The notes under the pieces were generated by a model. It was not told the origin of the DNA. It searched no databases and worked only from the letters and a program-made list of their open reading frames with translations. A stretch of DNA of 64,000 nt from JADMJV01 sp964649085 (lineage in GTDB: Bacteria > Vulcanimicrobiota > Xenobia > Xenobiales > JADMJV01), in the NCBI GenBank assembly GCA_964649085.1, contig CAZYPN010000011.1, positions 1 through 64,000 on the forward strand, given 5' to 3'. Positions 34,008 to 43,341 of the stretch are shown here, in pieces (positions within the stretch are counted from its first letter, which is position 1; every line of letters starts with the position of its first letter). Position numbers and translations under genes: made by a program.

Positions 34008-34499
34008 GTGGTCAAGGGTAATAGGCGCGCGCTGAGTCTGTTGGAGATCCTGTTCACCCTGGGTCTCCTGACCATCGTATTGATTGCTTTTGCCGCCGTT
34101 TATCCCAGTGCCTACCGTCTCAATCGCAAAAGCGCCAAAGGCACCATCGCGGCCAAAACCTCCTCGGCTGTAGCCGCCGAGATTCTCTCGTTGCCGTTCG
34201 ACCCGCCGAGTTTTAACAGTTCGCAGCCGAATCTCACCCAGCTCTCGCTGGATACGAACGGCAGCGGCGCTATCCAACAGTTCGTCTATCAGAACATGCG
34301 AACCTCGGTTCCCGAAGGTTTCCGCATTCGCCCTCAGGCCATCCGCGTGAGCCTATTTCCGCCTCCGGCTGCGTTGAGCACGGAAACGCGCTTTGCCGAG
34401 GTACAGGTGACCTGCTACTGGACAGACTCGAATAACCCGGGGCTGGAGCGAAGCGTTACGGTGATCTCGGGGAAGGCCGAGAACCGCGATGTTCGCTAG
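34008..34499 (+). CDS. Type IV pilin-like protein (first gene of pseudopilin cluster 2)
   Basis: The 163-residue protein opens with a prepilin-like stretch RALSLLEILFTLGLLTIV; the residue before the +1 Leu is Ala or Ser rather than Gly, so processing by prepilin peptidase is plausible but not certain. The rest is a small globular domain. It starts at GTG with no strong SD and overlaps the next gene by 11 bp. With the two genes after it, it forms a second pseudopilin operon about 25 kb from the first. Confidence 0.7.
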   Translation: MVKGNRRALSLLEILFTLGLLTIVLIAFAAVYPSAYRLNRKSAKGTIAAKTSSAVAAEILSLPFDPPSFNSSQPNLTQLSLDTNGSGAIQQFVYQNMRTSVPEGFRIRPQAIRVSLFPPPAALSTETRFAEVQVTCYWTDSNNPGLERSVTVISGKAENRDVR

Positions 34500-35382
34500 G
34501 GCCCGGGCACGAGGCGTCAGTCTGATCGAGGTCATGGTGGCCACCAGCCTGCTGGCCGCTATCCTGGCGCTGCTCGGAGTGACCATCCGCTGGGCGGTGC
34601 GCTCGCACCGCACCGGCGAGGCCCATCGTCAGTCCATTCAGTTGGGCAGGGAGGCGATCGGCCGGCTTTCCCAAGAGATGGCCACCGCCATTAGCGTGGG
34701 CTTCTTGCCCAACGGTGGTGAACTGCGTTCCGGAGTGGTCTATCCCGATTATGCTACGACTCTGAACAACGTATTCAGCGGACAGTTGTATCGCCGCGAG
34801 CGCGTCAACCAGACTCTGCCCTCGGGAGCTCAGATTCCGGTAGATCGGGCCTACAATCGGCTGATTTTCACGCGGCCGGGCAAACAGAGCAAGCAATTTT
34901 TGGATTCGCTCAGCGAATACGTACTGGTCGAGTATCTGGTACCGCCCCGCCCCGACGACGCCAACAAACCTCAATCACGGCTGATCCGCCGCACCTTTCG
35001 CCTGTTGCAAGACCCCCTGGCCACGAACATTCCAGCCCTGAGTCTGGCTGGTGACTACGTGGTTGCCAACGGCTCGCACTTTGGGGTGAATGCAGCCGAC
35101 CCTTACAGCAATGCCTCAACCCTGGAGTTTCCCCTGGCTCCCGAGCAGCGCCGCGAGCGTAGCCTGGTGCTGGAGTTGCCGCGTGAAGACGACCAGATCG
35201 AATTCAGCGTCGAGCACACCCAGGCGCTGGCCCAGCGCACCACTCCGCTGCCTCGTGACCCGGCCTTCGAGCCCTCACTGTTTACGATTTCCGTGGTGAT
35301 TTCGCTGGATTCAATAGGAAATGGAAAATTTTTGGCCTCGCATATTCTCTCCCAGCAGGTTACAATCAAGTCAGGCTTTTAA
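34489..35382 (+). CDS. GspJ/PilW-like minor pseudopilin
   Basis: The 297-residue protein has a prepilin signal ARGVSLIEVMVATSLLAAI with Gly-Val cleavage and Glu at +5, then a large beta-rich domain. It is longer than typical GspJ. GGAAGG precedes the ATG. It overlaps the gene upstream by 11 bp and is 14 bp from the large gene downstream. Confidence 0.8.
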   Translation: MFARARARGVSLIEVMVATSLLAAILALLGVTIRWAVRSHRTGEAHRQSIQLGREAIGRLSQEMATAISVGFLPNGGELRSGVVYPDYATTLNNVFSGQLYRRERVNQTLPSGAQIPVDRAYNRLIFTRPGKQSKQFLDSLSEYVLVEYLVPPRPDDANKPQSRLIRRTFRLLQDPLATNIPALSLAGDYVVANGSHFGVNAADPYSNASTLEFPLAPEQRRERSLVLELPREDDQIEFSVEHTQALAQRTTPLPRDPAFEPSLFTISVVISLDSIGNGKFLASHILSQQVTIKSGF

Positions 35383-35396
35383 CTGGAGGTCTGACG

Positions 35397-37718
35397 GTGA
35401 AGACTCGACGAGTCACAAAGAAGCGAGGTGTGGCGCTGGTTCTGGCCATGCTTACCTCGGTGATCCTGGTCACGCTGAGCCTGGCCTTCCTGTCCCTGTC
35501 GATCAGTGAGGCTCGCACCTCAAGGGCCTATGGCTTCGAGGAAACTTCGGTACAGGCTGCCAGCTATGGCCTGGAGTATGGCCTGGTCTATATGGGTCAC
35601 GGCACCACCCCGATGCACTCGACCTGGGAGTTTCAGCCCTGGCCTAATCCGGGGGGCAATCCCAGTTTCGATTTCGGTTTCTACAACGTGCTCAAGGCCA
35701 CCACGAGTCCGGTTCAGGCCTCGGGGTTCTGGGTCACGGTGTCCAACATCACTCAGGATCCCACGCTCGAGTCGTTCGTACCCGGCAACCTCTCGGAGGT
35801 GCAGAAGAACCAGCTTCGCAAAGACCTGCGCCGACTGCGGTTTGTGATGCCCAACTCCAATCAGCAGGCGGTCCTGCGCCTCAGTGACGACCTGGCCTTC
35901 ACCTGTGAGGTTGTGTTCGAACCCCTGCTCATCTCTCAAAATCAGGGTCGCCACGACTTCAAGCTCACCTCCACGGCGCGTATTTACGATCTGGCTCCCG
36001 ACCAGACCGAGATCGGCCCCACCCAGCAGCCGCGCGCCAGCCGTGTGATTGAGGCCCGCGTCAAAGAGTCCAGTTTCGACTACGCTCACTTTGTTGCCAA
36101 TGGCCGTTCCTGGAATGTCCAGGGTCAGTCGATTTCCACGCTGCCGGCCGTGCCCGACCCCAACAACCCGGGCAACACCATCGACCTGGCCGACTACGTG
36201 ATGATCCCGCGCACCTATGAAGAGCAGGGTCCGATGCGCATCGACGGTCAGGATCCGAGCCTGGCGGGCAACGGCAATCCCAACCTGCAGCGGGTGGTGA
36301 ACAATTCGGGCAATCTCAAGTTTCAGCAAGGCACGGCCAATGGAGGGGTAAAGTTCACCCACCCCCTGTTTATCAATCGCACCGCCAACGTCTTTCAGGA
36401 TGCTGGTCTCGACGATTCCACCATGGCAGGCTACATCGGTGGCTTCAACCCCAGCGCACAACGCGTAGGGATTCCCGATTTCCGCAAAGACGACATGATT
36501 CGGGCCGCCCAATTGCAGGTCGATAACGACGATCGCTCCGGCTACATCAGTGTGCCCACCAGCGACATTCCGGGCGCGGTGGTCGGTTCGGCGGCTCCGG
36601 TGAGCACCGACCCCCAATTGGGCCCGTTCTATGAGGGTTTTGAAACCATTCAGGGTCCCAGCGGTCCCATTCAGGTGCCCAAGGCCTACGATTTCCGACC
36701 GCGCTTTCCCAATATCGAAGTGACTCTGAGTGGCAACTCGATGACGATTCGCAAGCGCAACACCTTTACGGGTCAGGAAATGGTGGTGGCCGACGACCGC
36801 TTCCAGGGCAGCCTCAGCCAGTCGCAGCTGGCCATGGGGATTCTCTACGTCGAGGGTGGCAACGTGGTGGTCAAGACGGAGGCCGGGGCCAACGGCAACC
36901 CCCAGCAAAAGTTCACCGGTCGCCTGAGCATTGCGGCTGGCGAGTTCGACGCTCGGGAGACGCTGCAAGGTGGGGCTGACACGATTTACGCCCAGGCCGC
37001 CCGCGAATTCTACAACTACGAACGCAGCCGCTGGGATACCGACTACCGTCTGGGGCGTAACCCGGTACCTGGCAACTACAAGGCGCCGCCCTACAGCATT
37101 CAGGACCTGCAGGAAGCCAAGAATGCCGGACTGATCCAGTCCAGTGTACCTTCGGGAATTCCGGCCAACCGTCGCCTCTGGCCCGCACCCGACACTGACC
37201 CCCCCGTGCAAGGGCAGCCCACCAAGTTCAAGGTGGAGCGCGAGGGCAACGTGGTCATCGCCGACGATGTGGCCTTCCGCAGCAGCGACGGAAACACCCT
37301 GGGGCTGTTTTCCCAGAACTTCGTTCTGCTGAACGACAACACGCCCGATGATAACTCGATGACCATTGATGCCGTACTGATGAGCAAAGAACGCTCGGTC
37401 AGCATGGATTGGGACAATACCGGCCGTCAGGATCCGCTCAAATGGGCCAAACTCATGCAAACGGTCGACGGCGATGGCAACCCGGCCCAGCGCACGGTGA
37501 CCATTCGTGGGGCCGTCATCGGCGAATACATCGACGTGGAAGGTGACGACCGCAATCGTGGGTTCACCAATCAAAAGTTCATCTACGACAACAATCTGCG
37601 CAATGCCAGCCCACCCCTCATGCCGCGCCCCAACCTGGCGGCGCTGCCGGGCGGGTTCCGCTACATGATTTTGCACTACCTCGATCGGGGCACGCTCTCC
37701 ACCGCCGGCCTGCTGTAG
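35397..37718 (+). CDS. Large PilX/GspK-like pseudopilus protein
   Basis: The 773-residue protein begins with a basic leader and one hydrophobic helix (about 11-35, GVALVLAMLTSVILVTLSLAFLS is the region), followed by ETSVQAASYGLEYGL, similar to the start of PilX and GspK. The rest is long and beta-rich, with SGNSMTIRKR and GDDRNRGFTN-like segments, and no recognised domain. Its great length (GspK about 300) makes it a candidate tip or adhesin-like component. GGAGGT precedes the GTG start. Codon use matches its neighbours. Confidence 0.65.
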   Translation: MKTRRVTKKRGVALVLAMLTSVILVTLSLAFLSLSISEARTSRAYGFEETSVQAASYGLEYGLVYMGHGTTPMHSTWEFQPWPNPGGNPSFDFGFYNVLKATTSPVQASGFWVTVSNITQDPTLESFVPGNLSEVQKNQLRKDLRRLRFVMPNSNQQAVLRLSDDLAFTCEVVFEPLLISQNQGRHDFKLTSTARIYDLAPDQTEIGPTQQPRASRVIEARVKESSFDYAHFVANGRSWNVQGQSISTLPAVPDPNNPGNTIDLADYVMIPRTYEEQGPMRIDGQDPSLAGNGNPNLQRVVNNSGNLKFQQGTANGGVKFTHPLFINRTANVFQDAGLDDSTMAGYIGGFNPSAQRVGIPDFRKDDMIRAAQLQVDNDDRSGYISVPTSDIPGAVVGSAAPVSTDPQLGPFYEGFETIQGPSGPIQVPKAYDFRPRFPNIEVTLSGNSMTIRKRNTFTGQEMVVADDRFQGSLSQSQLAMGILYVEGGNVVVKTEAGANGNPQQKFTGRLSIAAGEFDARETLQGGADTIYAQAAREFYNYERSRWDTDYRLGRNPVPGNYKAPPYSIQDLQEAKNAGLIQSSVPSGIPANRRLWPAPDTDPPVQGQPTKFKVEREGNVVIADDVAFRSSDGNTLGLFSQNFVLLNDNTPDDNSMTIDAVLMSKERSVSMDWDNTGRQDPLKWAKLMQTVDGDGNPAQRTVTIRGAVIGEYIDVEGDDRNRGFTNQKFIYDNNLRNASPPLMPRPNLAALPGGFRYMILHYLDRGTLSTAGLL

Positions 37719-37723
37719 CGGCG

Positions 37724-39082
37724 GTGCGGCTGGTTTTTCGCTCCTTTCTTTCACATTCGGCCGAGAAGCTCTACGACTGGCACCTGTGGCCAGGAGCTTT
37801 CGGCCAACTGGTGCCTCCCTGGGAGTCGGTTCGCATGGAGGCCCCCGGGCCGCTGGGCGAGGGAGTGATACGCACCCTGCGCATCAGCCCCCTGGGTATT
37901 CCCTGGCTGGCCCGTCACGAAGGCTTCGTGCCCGGACGCCAGTTTTGCGACGTGCAGCAGTCCGGTCCGTTTCGCCGCTGGCGGCACGTCCATCGTTTCG
38001 TTCCCGCTTCGGGGGGATGTTGGCTGGAGGATGACCTCAACTTCGAGCCCCCCCTGTGGCCGCTGTCGTGGCCCGTAATGGGCCTGCTGCGACGTCAGTT
38101 GGAGCAGATGTTCCTCTTTCGTCACCAGTCGACCGGGCGCGCTTTGGAGTTGTTTCGACCCGCTGCTCGCCCGCTGCGGGTGGCGGTTACCGGCGCTTCC
38201 GGACTGATCGGGCGGGCGCTGATGCCGCACTTGCAGCTCAACGGGCATGTCCCGCTGGCGCTGGCTCGGGTGCGCCAGCAGGGCTGCCTCTGGGACCCAC
38301 CGGAATGCGAGGCCGTGGTGCATCTGGCCGGACACCCGGTGTGGAAAGGCACCATGGGGTCTACTCATCGGCGACGGATTTACGAGAGCCGGGTGCAGGC
38401 CACCCGGGCCCTGGCCCAACAACTGGCCCGCCAGCCGCGGCCGCCCGCGGTGTTCATCAGCGCCAGCGGCATCGGCTATTACGGCCGGGGTGAGCGGCTG
38501 TGCCTCGAAGCCGGCGCGCCTGGCGAGGACTTTCTGGCGCGCACCTGCGTGGACTGGGAAGAGGCCTGCCAGCCCCTGCGCGACGTGGGCTGTCGTTGTG
38601 TGCAGCTGCGACTGGGTTTGGTGCTGGCGCCGGGTGGCGGCTTTCTGCCCTGGTTGCATCGGCTCTATGCGCTGGGCCCGGCCTGGGTTCCGGGCGATCC
38701 CGGGGCGGTGTGCAACTGGGTGGCCCTCTCCGAGGTGCTGGGGGCCATCGGTTGGGCTTTGGAGCATCCGTTGCAGGGCCCGCTCAACGTGGTCAGCCCG
38801 GGCAGCTGTACCATGGCCGAAATGGTCGACCATCTGGTGGCCACCACCCCCGGAGGTTGGCGACCTCGCGTGCCCATTCCCGCGCGTCTGTTTCGGTTTG
38901 CCGGCCAGCGGGCGGCCCTGCTGCCGGGGCGCGCCCGAGTGGTCCCCGAGGCCCTGGCGAATTCGGGATACTCGTTCCTCTGGCCCGAACTGGGGGGCTA
39001 CCTGCGCCACCTGTTTGGATACTGCCGGCCCTGGGATGCCCCCCCTGGCTGGTCTATTGGGGTCGGTGGCGGGGCAGGCTGA
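37724..39082 (+). CDS. TIGR01777-family SDR epimerase with N-terminal SRPBCC-like domain
   Basis: This 452-residue protein fuses an N-terminal ligand-cavity domain (about 1-145, FLSHSAEKLYDWHL) with a C-terminal SDR Rossmann domain beginning VAVTGASGLIGRAL (about 153-166). The SDR part carries ISASGIGYYGRG with the usual Tyr. YfcH/SDR39U-like proteins have this SDR, with poorly known substrates. It starts at GTG five bases after the pseudopilin stop. Its 3' end overlaps the convergent histidine kinase gene by 29 bp. Confidence 0.85.
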   Translation: MRLVFRSFLSHSAEKLYDWHLWPGAFGQLVPPWESVRMEAPGPLGEGVIRTLRISPLGIPWLARHEGFVPGRQFCDVQQSGPFRRWRHVHRFVPASGGCWLEDDLNFEPPLWPLSWPVMGLLRRQLEQMFLFRHQSTGRALELFRPAARPLRVAVTGASGLIGRALMPHLQLNGHVPLALARVRQQGCLWDPPECEAVVHLAGHPVWKGTMGSTHRRRIYESRVQATRALAQQLARQPRPPAVFISASGIGYYGRGERLCLEAGAPGEDFLARTCVDWEEACQPLRDVGCRCVQLRLGLVLAPGGGFLPWLHRLYALGPAWVPGDPGAVCNWVALSEVLGAIGWALEHPLQGPLNVVSPGSCTMAEMVDHLVATTPGGWRPRVPIPARLFRFAGQRAALLPGRARVVPEALANSGYSFLWPELGGYLRHLFGYCRPWDAPPGWSIGVGGGAG

Positions 39083-40397
39083 CCAGCACGGTGAGGCCGG
39101 TAGGACCGTCGGGCAGCGGGTCGCAGCTGGCCTCGACATGGCCCTGGTGCAGGCTGACGATCTCTTTGACGATGGCCAGGCCCAGCCCCGAGCCGACCAC
39201 CTTGCGGCTGTGCTTGCCGCGGAAAAAGTGGTCAAAAAGGCTGCTTAGCTCGCTGCGGGCCACCCCGGGTCCGGTGTCCTGAACGCGGAACTGCCACCAC
39301 TGGTCGCGCACGTGGCTTTCCAAAAACACCTGGCCGCCGTTGGGGGTGAACTTGATGGCGTTGTCGATCAGGTTGATGAGGATCTGCTTGACCCGATCGC
39401 GATCGGCATAGAGCACCTGAGGCTCGGGTTCGGGAGCCCAGAGCAGGGCGATGTCCCTTCGGTCGGCCAGGGGTTTGAGCATCGACACCGTTTCTTCCAG
39501 CAGCTCGCGAGCGTCAAAAGGAGCCAGTTCCAGGCTGATGCGCCGGCTTTGAATCTGAGAGAGATCCAGCAGGTCGTTCACCAAACGGGTCAGGCGGTCG
39601 GCCTCGCCATCCATGCGCCGCAGGGGCTTCTCGAAGTCCTTGGGCAGATCGGGGTGGTCGAGCAGGGTCACGGCGAACCCCTTGATAATGGTCAGCGGCG
39701 TCCTCAGTTCGTGGCTGATGCTGCTGAGAAAGAGCTGGCGCACTTCCTCGAGCCGGCGCAGGTCGGTGATATCGCGCAGCACCAATACTTTTTGGGTGGT
39801 CTGGAAGGGAATCAACAGGCTGCGGTAGGTGCGTTGGGCCCCGATTGAGATCTGTTCCAGCCCGGCCCGCTGAGCCTGCTCCACTCGCTCGAGCAGCGCC
39901 TTGCCGGGCTTTTCAAAGTTCCAGTCGGCGGTGCCGGCATCGGCCTGCGGGGGGCGTAGCAGTTCGGTCCAGTTGGCCGCTAGCGAACGCCCGATCAGGT
40001 CCTGACGATGCAGTTCCAGGGCTACCTCGGCGGCCGGGTTCAGATAGAGCAGAGTGTGGTCACGGTCGAAGTGCAGCACCGGGTCGGGTAGGGCCGAGAG
40101 CAGTGCCCGTACCTGCTGCTCTTCCCTCTGCACCTCCTGCAGACGCCGGTCGAAGCGCGACTCCAGGTGCACCATGGCCCGGTCCATCGCCGAGACCTCG
40201 CTGATGATCGAGTCGCCCGGATAGACATCGAGCTTGCGGGCCCTTTCGGAAAGGCGAGAGAGAGGGCGCAGCAGCACCAGTTCCAGGAAGATGCCCAGAC
40301 AGGCCACCAGAGCCAGTTGATGAGCGGAACTGGCCCCCAGCCAGCTGGCCAGCAAAGGCACCACCAGACAGGCGTGAATCAGGGGGCGCAGCTTCAT
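39054..40397 (-). CDS. PhoR-like sensor histidine kinase
   Basis: The 447-residue kinase has two N-terminal hydrophobic segments (about 8-45), a HAMP-like helix, a PAS domain (about 95-210, DPVLHFDRDHTLLYLNPAAE), the HisKA helix with the phospho-accepting His229 in SSISHELRTPL, and an ATPase domain with NLIDNAIKF, DTGPGV and GSGLGLAIVKEI. It is likely the partner of the adjacent response regulator, lying 4 bp after it in the same operon as pspA. The PAS domain is cytoplasmic, so the signal may be internal. It overlaps the SDR gene on the other strand by 29 bp. Confidence 0.9.
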   Translation of the reverse strand: MKLRPLIHACLVVPLLASWLGASSAHQLALVACLGIFLELVLLRPLSRLSERARKLDVYPGDSIISEVSAMDRAMVHLESRFDRRLQEVQREEQQVRALLSALPDPVLHFDRDHTLLYLNPAAEVALELHRQDLIGRSLAANWTELLRPPQADAGTADWNFEKPGKALLERVEQAQRAGLEQISIGAQRTYRSLLIPFQTTQKVLVLRDITDLRRLEEVRQLFLSSISHELRTPLTIIKGFAVTLLDHPDLPKDFEKPLRRMDGEADRLTRLVNDLLDLSQIQSRRISLELAPFDARELLEETVSMLKPLADRRDIALLWAPEPEPQVLYADRDRVKQILINLIDNAIKFTPNGGQVFLESHVRDQWWQFRVQDTGPGVARSELSSLFDHFFRGKHSRKVVGSGLGLAIVKEIVSLHQGHVEASCDPLPDGPTGLTVLVSLPRHRPQ

Positions 40398-40401
40398 CGG
40401 G

Positions 40402-41103
40402 CTACTTCTTGCCCAGTTGATATCCCTTGCCCCAAACGGTGTGGATCAGCTGGGCTCCGTGGCGCCCCAGCTTTTCGCGCAGGTAACGCACGTGGACATC
40501 CACCGAACGAGCATCGAGATGCTCGGAACCCCAGACTTCGGTAAGAATTTCTTCGCGCTGCAGCACCTCGCCGGGACGGCTGACAAGGAAGGTCAGCAGG
40601 TCATACTCCTTGGGGGTCAGTTCCAAAGAGTGGCTCTGGTAGGTAACGCGGCGCCGCAGCAGGTCGATATCGAGACCCTCAAACTGCAGCCGATTCAGGG
40701 GCCCCTGGGGAGCACGGTCGGCCCGACGCAAAATGGCCTTTACCCGGGCCACTAACTCCTTGGGGTTGAAAGGCTTGACGATATAGTCGTCGGCGCCGGT
40801 TTCCAGGCCCTGGATCTTCTCCTCGTCCTGGCTGCGGGCCGTGACCATCAAAATGTAGACGTCGGCCTGCTGGCGCATCTTGCGGCAAACCTCGAAACCG
40901 TTGATGTCGGGCAGGCCCACGTCGAGCAGCACCAGATCGGGACAGCCGGCCCGCAGTTCTTTGAGGGCGGCCTGACCCGAGTCGGCCCGCAACACCTTGA
41001 AGCCCTCGCGCTCGAGGTTCATCTCGAGGATGTCGAGGATCGACTCTTCGTCGTCGACCAGCAGAATGGTTTTGGCCGACAACTTAGCCGGGTCCCAATT
41101 CAC
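40402..41103 (-). CDS. OmpR/PhoB-family response regulator
   Basis: The 233-residue regulator has a receiver domain (about 11-125, LLVDDEESI, phospho-Asp61 in LLDVGLPD, Lys in VKPF) and a winged-helix output domain (about 137-233) ending with YLREKLGRHGAQLIHTVWGKGYQLG. It would bind DNA upstream of target genes when phosphorylated by the kinase encoded just after it. Its start overlaps the 3' end of pspA by 20 bp, so regulator, kinase and pspA probably are translated together. Confidence 0.95.
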   Translation of the reverse strand: MNWDPAKLSAKTILLVDDEESILDILEMNLEREGFKVLRADSGQAALKELRAGCPDLVLLDVGLPDINGFEVCRKMRQQADVYILMVTARSQDEEKIQGLETGADDYIVKPFNPKELVARVKAILRRADRAPQGPLNRLQFEGLDIDLLRRRVTYQSHSLELTPKEYDLLTFLVSRPGEVLQREEILTEVWGSEHLDARSVDVHVRYLREKLGRHGAQLIHTVWGKGYQLGKK

Positions 41104-41839
41104 GGGGCATTTCGCTGGCGGGTAGCATCTGGGTCTGGCCGGGCTGGGGGGCGGTGCGGGCCGGCTCCAGGCCCATCATCGACACGAATTCGTTGAGGGC
41201 GGCCGACTCCATGGCCGACTCTTCGGCGGCCTTCATTTGCCAGCTGCCTCCGCTGATCGAATCGGCCGCCACGCGGGCCTTGCCCTGGGCCTGGGCCACG
41301 CGGTCGTCGAGTTTTTCTTCCAGGCGCTCCAGAGTGGCACCGGTGCCGGCCAGATCGAACGAGGTGGCCGTGGCGATTTCCGCCAGCTTGGCCTGGCTCT
41401 CGGCGATTTCGGCCTGGGAAAGCTTCTGTTTGATGGTATCGATGCGCCGCTGGGCGTCGCGGATATAGACATCGCGCTGGCGGGTCATATTCTTGTACAT
41501 CTCATCGGTCTGGGTAAACTGGCCTTCCAGCTCTTGCAGGCTCTGGGCCGTTGCTTTGGCCTGCAGGGCGATGCGTCCGGCCTCTTCCAGTTGGCCGGCC
41601 TGATGGAGGGCGGCGATGCGGGCCTTCATCTTCTCAAACTCGGCCTTCTGGCGCGTGATCTGGGTGCGCATTTTCTCGACCAGCGCGGCCTGCTGGGCCA
41701 GGCTCTTGTTGTAGGTGCCGACGGCCTCGTGAAACGAGTCGATCTCGGCCTGAAGCAAGGCCTTGGGGTTACTGGTCTCCAGCCCCGAGATGAACATGCT
41801 GAAGAACCCTTTGATGAGCTTGCCGAGACGACTGAACAT
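41084..41839 (-). CDS. pspA: PspA/IM30 family protein
   Basis: This 251-residue protein is mostly coiled coil with the PspA/IM30 pattern: amphipathic start MFSRLGKLIKGFFSMF, EKMRTQITRQKAEFEKMKARIA, and a short helical tail. PspA/ESCRT-III-like proteins coat and repair the inner membrane when it is stressed. AGGAGG stands five bases before the ATG at 41839. Downstream in the same operon lie a response regulator and a histidine kinase, unlike the PspF arrangement of enterobacteria, so control by that pair is inferred. Divergent from a TerB-like gene 141 bp away. Confidence 0.92.
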   Translation of the reverse strand: MFSRLGKLIKGFFSMFISGLETSNPKALLQAEIDSFHEAVGTYNKSLAQQAALVEKMRTQITRQKAEFEKMKARIAALHQAGQLEEAGRIALQAKATAQSLQELEGQFTQTDEMYKNMTRQRDVYIRDAQRRIDTIKQKLSQAEIAESQAKLAEIATATSFDLAGTGATLERLEEKLDDRVAQAQGKARVAADSISGGSWQMKAAEESAMESAALNEFVSMMGLEPARTAPQPGQTQMLPASEMPRELGPG

Positions 41840-41980
41840 ATTACCTCCTGCTGGAGCCGCTGAATGGGGGCGTATTCTTAGCGCCGCAGCCATTCCCTGC
41901 CCTGGACAGTCAGCAGGGTATTGATCGCCCCCTGCGAAAGCCGATGCCAACCCAACTGACCCAGTCTACGAGGAGGCGCC

Positions 41981-42505
41981 GTGAACCAACATCTCACCGA
42001 CTTTAGCGAGGCCGAACGAACCGACTACATGATGGTGGTGGCTTCCATGGCCGGCCAGGACGGCGCCGTGACTTCGGAAGAGATCTATGCGGTGCGCCAA
42101 CTCAGCCTTCAGTTTGTCCTGGGTCCCGAGGCACGCGGCAAGGTGATGGCCGCTACGGCCACCCCACCCGACAATCTCGACGAAATTTTGGAGCGGCTTT
42201 CCAAAACGGACCTGCGCTACAGTTTGTTGCTTGACCTGGGAGCCATGGCCCACCGCGACCACGAGTTCACTGTAGCCGAGCAGGAGGAATACAAGCGCCT
42301 GTCGACTCGCCTGGGGGTGGACGATGCTCACTCCAAGGCCATTCTCGAGTTCGCCTCCAGCCTGTTTGCCCCGGGCTACACCCCGGCCAAGGCCTGCGAG
42401 CACCTGGAACAGCTGGAGAAGAACGGCATTCCCCGCAAGGTGGTGTCCCTGTCGGCTACCATGATGGCTATGGGCATTTCCAGCGGCAGCGGCGTTCACC
42501 ACTAA
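41981..42505 (+). CDS. TerB-like protein
   Basis: The 174-residue all-helical protein has the TerB/DjlA N-terminal pattern: VVASMAGQDGAVTSEEIYAVRQL, then LGAMAHRDHEFTVAEQEEY, each an EF-hand-like acidic loop. TerB-like domains occur with tellurite and phage-stress systems and in membrane stress. The start is GTG with GAGGAGG upstream. It is divergent from pspA, which may place both under related control. Its stop overlaps that of the convergent GspC-like gene. Confidence 0.8.
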   Translation: MNQHLTDFSEAERTDYMMVVASMAGQDGAVTSEEIYAVRQLSLQFVLGPEARGKVMAATATPPDNLDEILERLSKTDLRYSLLLDLGAMAHRDHEFTVAEQEEYKRLSTRLGVDDAHSKAILEFASSLFAPGYTPAKACEHLEQLEKNGIPRKVVSLSATMMAMGISSGSGVHH

Positions 42506-43215
42506 CGCAGCCGCAGTCGAACCTGGCCGGGCTGGCCCTCGCGAATGACCGACACCGTGCACTCGCCCGAGAGGGTGCGCAGGTCGTCGACGGAACGGAT
42601 AGGCTGGCCGTTGATGGCCGTCAGGACATCGCCTTTCTCCAGGTGCAGGATTTTTCTCAGGGCTTCACCCTCGGTCAGGCGCAGCCCTTCGGGCACCATC
42701 TCGCCGATGGGTTCTCGGGCCGCGTGTTGCCACATCCGCTCAAGTTCGCGGCTGTCCAGCTCGCGAACCGTTTCTGGGGTGGGCGTTGCCGCCACGGGCG
42801 TGGCGCTGGAGGTGGCATAGAACACTTGGCCCTGGGAACGCTCGATCCAGCGCGTGCCCCCGCCCTCTAGCGCCAGCAACACCCGCTCGGATTCGACGCG
42901 CATCAGGGTGAAGTCGGTCCAGCTCTCGCCTTCCGCCAGCAGGCGCTGCTCACCATCGCGCCCGAGCAGCGCCTGATTCTTGCCGTTGCTCACCGTGGTG
43001 GCGAACAGCCGGGGCAGGCGAATGCTGATGGGCGAGGCGCTGGGCTCCGCTTCGACAGGCGCTGCGGTTGGTGTCGATGGGCTCCAGGCCTGAGGCAGGG
43101 CCGGCGCCGTTGGTGTTGCCGTCTCCCGAGTCTGCTCGGGGGGGCCTGAGCTTCCCCAAAAGGCCGCTATCACGATGAGGCTGGCCACCAGGGCGCTTAC
43201 CCACAGATTTCTCAT
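42502..43215 (-). CDS. GspC-like protein with PDZ domain
   Basis: The 237-residue protein has an N-terminal membrane helix (about 6-21), a Pro/Thr/Ala-rich periplasmic linker (about 25-65), a GspC homology region (about 75-130, LFATTVSNGKNQALLGR, then LVLLALEGGGT-like) and a C-terminal PDZ domain (about 170-237, LEKGDVLTAINGQPIRSVDDL). GspC connects inner-membrane secretion parts with the secretin. It lies apart from the pseudopilin operons and next to lipoprotein genes, divergent from them. The PDZ part is a plausible substrate-binding domain. Confidence 0.8.
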   Translation of the reverse strand: MRNLWVSALVASLIVIAAFWGSSGPPEQTRETATPTAPALPQAWSPSTPTAAPVEAEPSASPISIRLPRLFATTVSNGKNQALLGRDGEQRLLAEGESWTDFTLMRVESERVLLALEGGGTRWIERSQGQVFYATSSATPVAATPTPETVRELDSRELERMWQHAAREPIGEMVPEGLRLTEGEALRKILHLEKGDVLTAINGQPIRSVDDLRTLSGECTVSVIREGQPGQVRLRLR

Positions 43216-43303
43216 GCGTAGTTGCCTTATGGATGGGTGGCCTGCAACCCTGCCAGGCGCAGGAACACCGAAGGCCCCCTAGAAAAGGCCTGGGCTTTTG
43301 CGG

Positions 43304-43332
43304 GACTCTGGTCCCGAACCAAGACAAGGGGA
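43304..43332 (+). repeat. Leader repeat, copy 1
   Basis: A 29-bp segment beginning GACTCTGGTCCCGAACC and ending CAAGGGGA lies before the first lipoprotein gene and is repeated exactly at 44795-44823 before the second. It covers the leader and ribosome-binding site. Copy 1 also sits in a GGGAC-TCTG-GTCCC hairpin (43302-43315). Confidence 0.9.
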
Positions 43333-43341
43333 TAAAGACAA

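Noticed and set aside
35520..37754. Long minus-strand ORF (744 codons) opposite the 773-residue pseudopilus gene
   Set aside because: The plus-strand gene has an SD, pilin-type helix and codon coupling; the antisense frame has none.
41840..41980. Sigma-54 promoter upstream of pspA
   Set aside because: No GG-N10-GC element with flanking TTGC was found in either direction.
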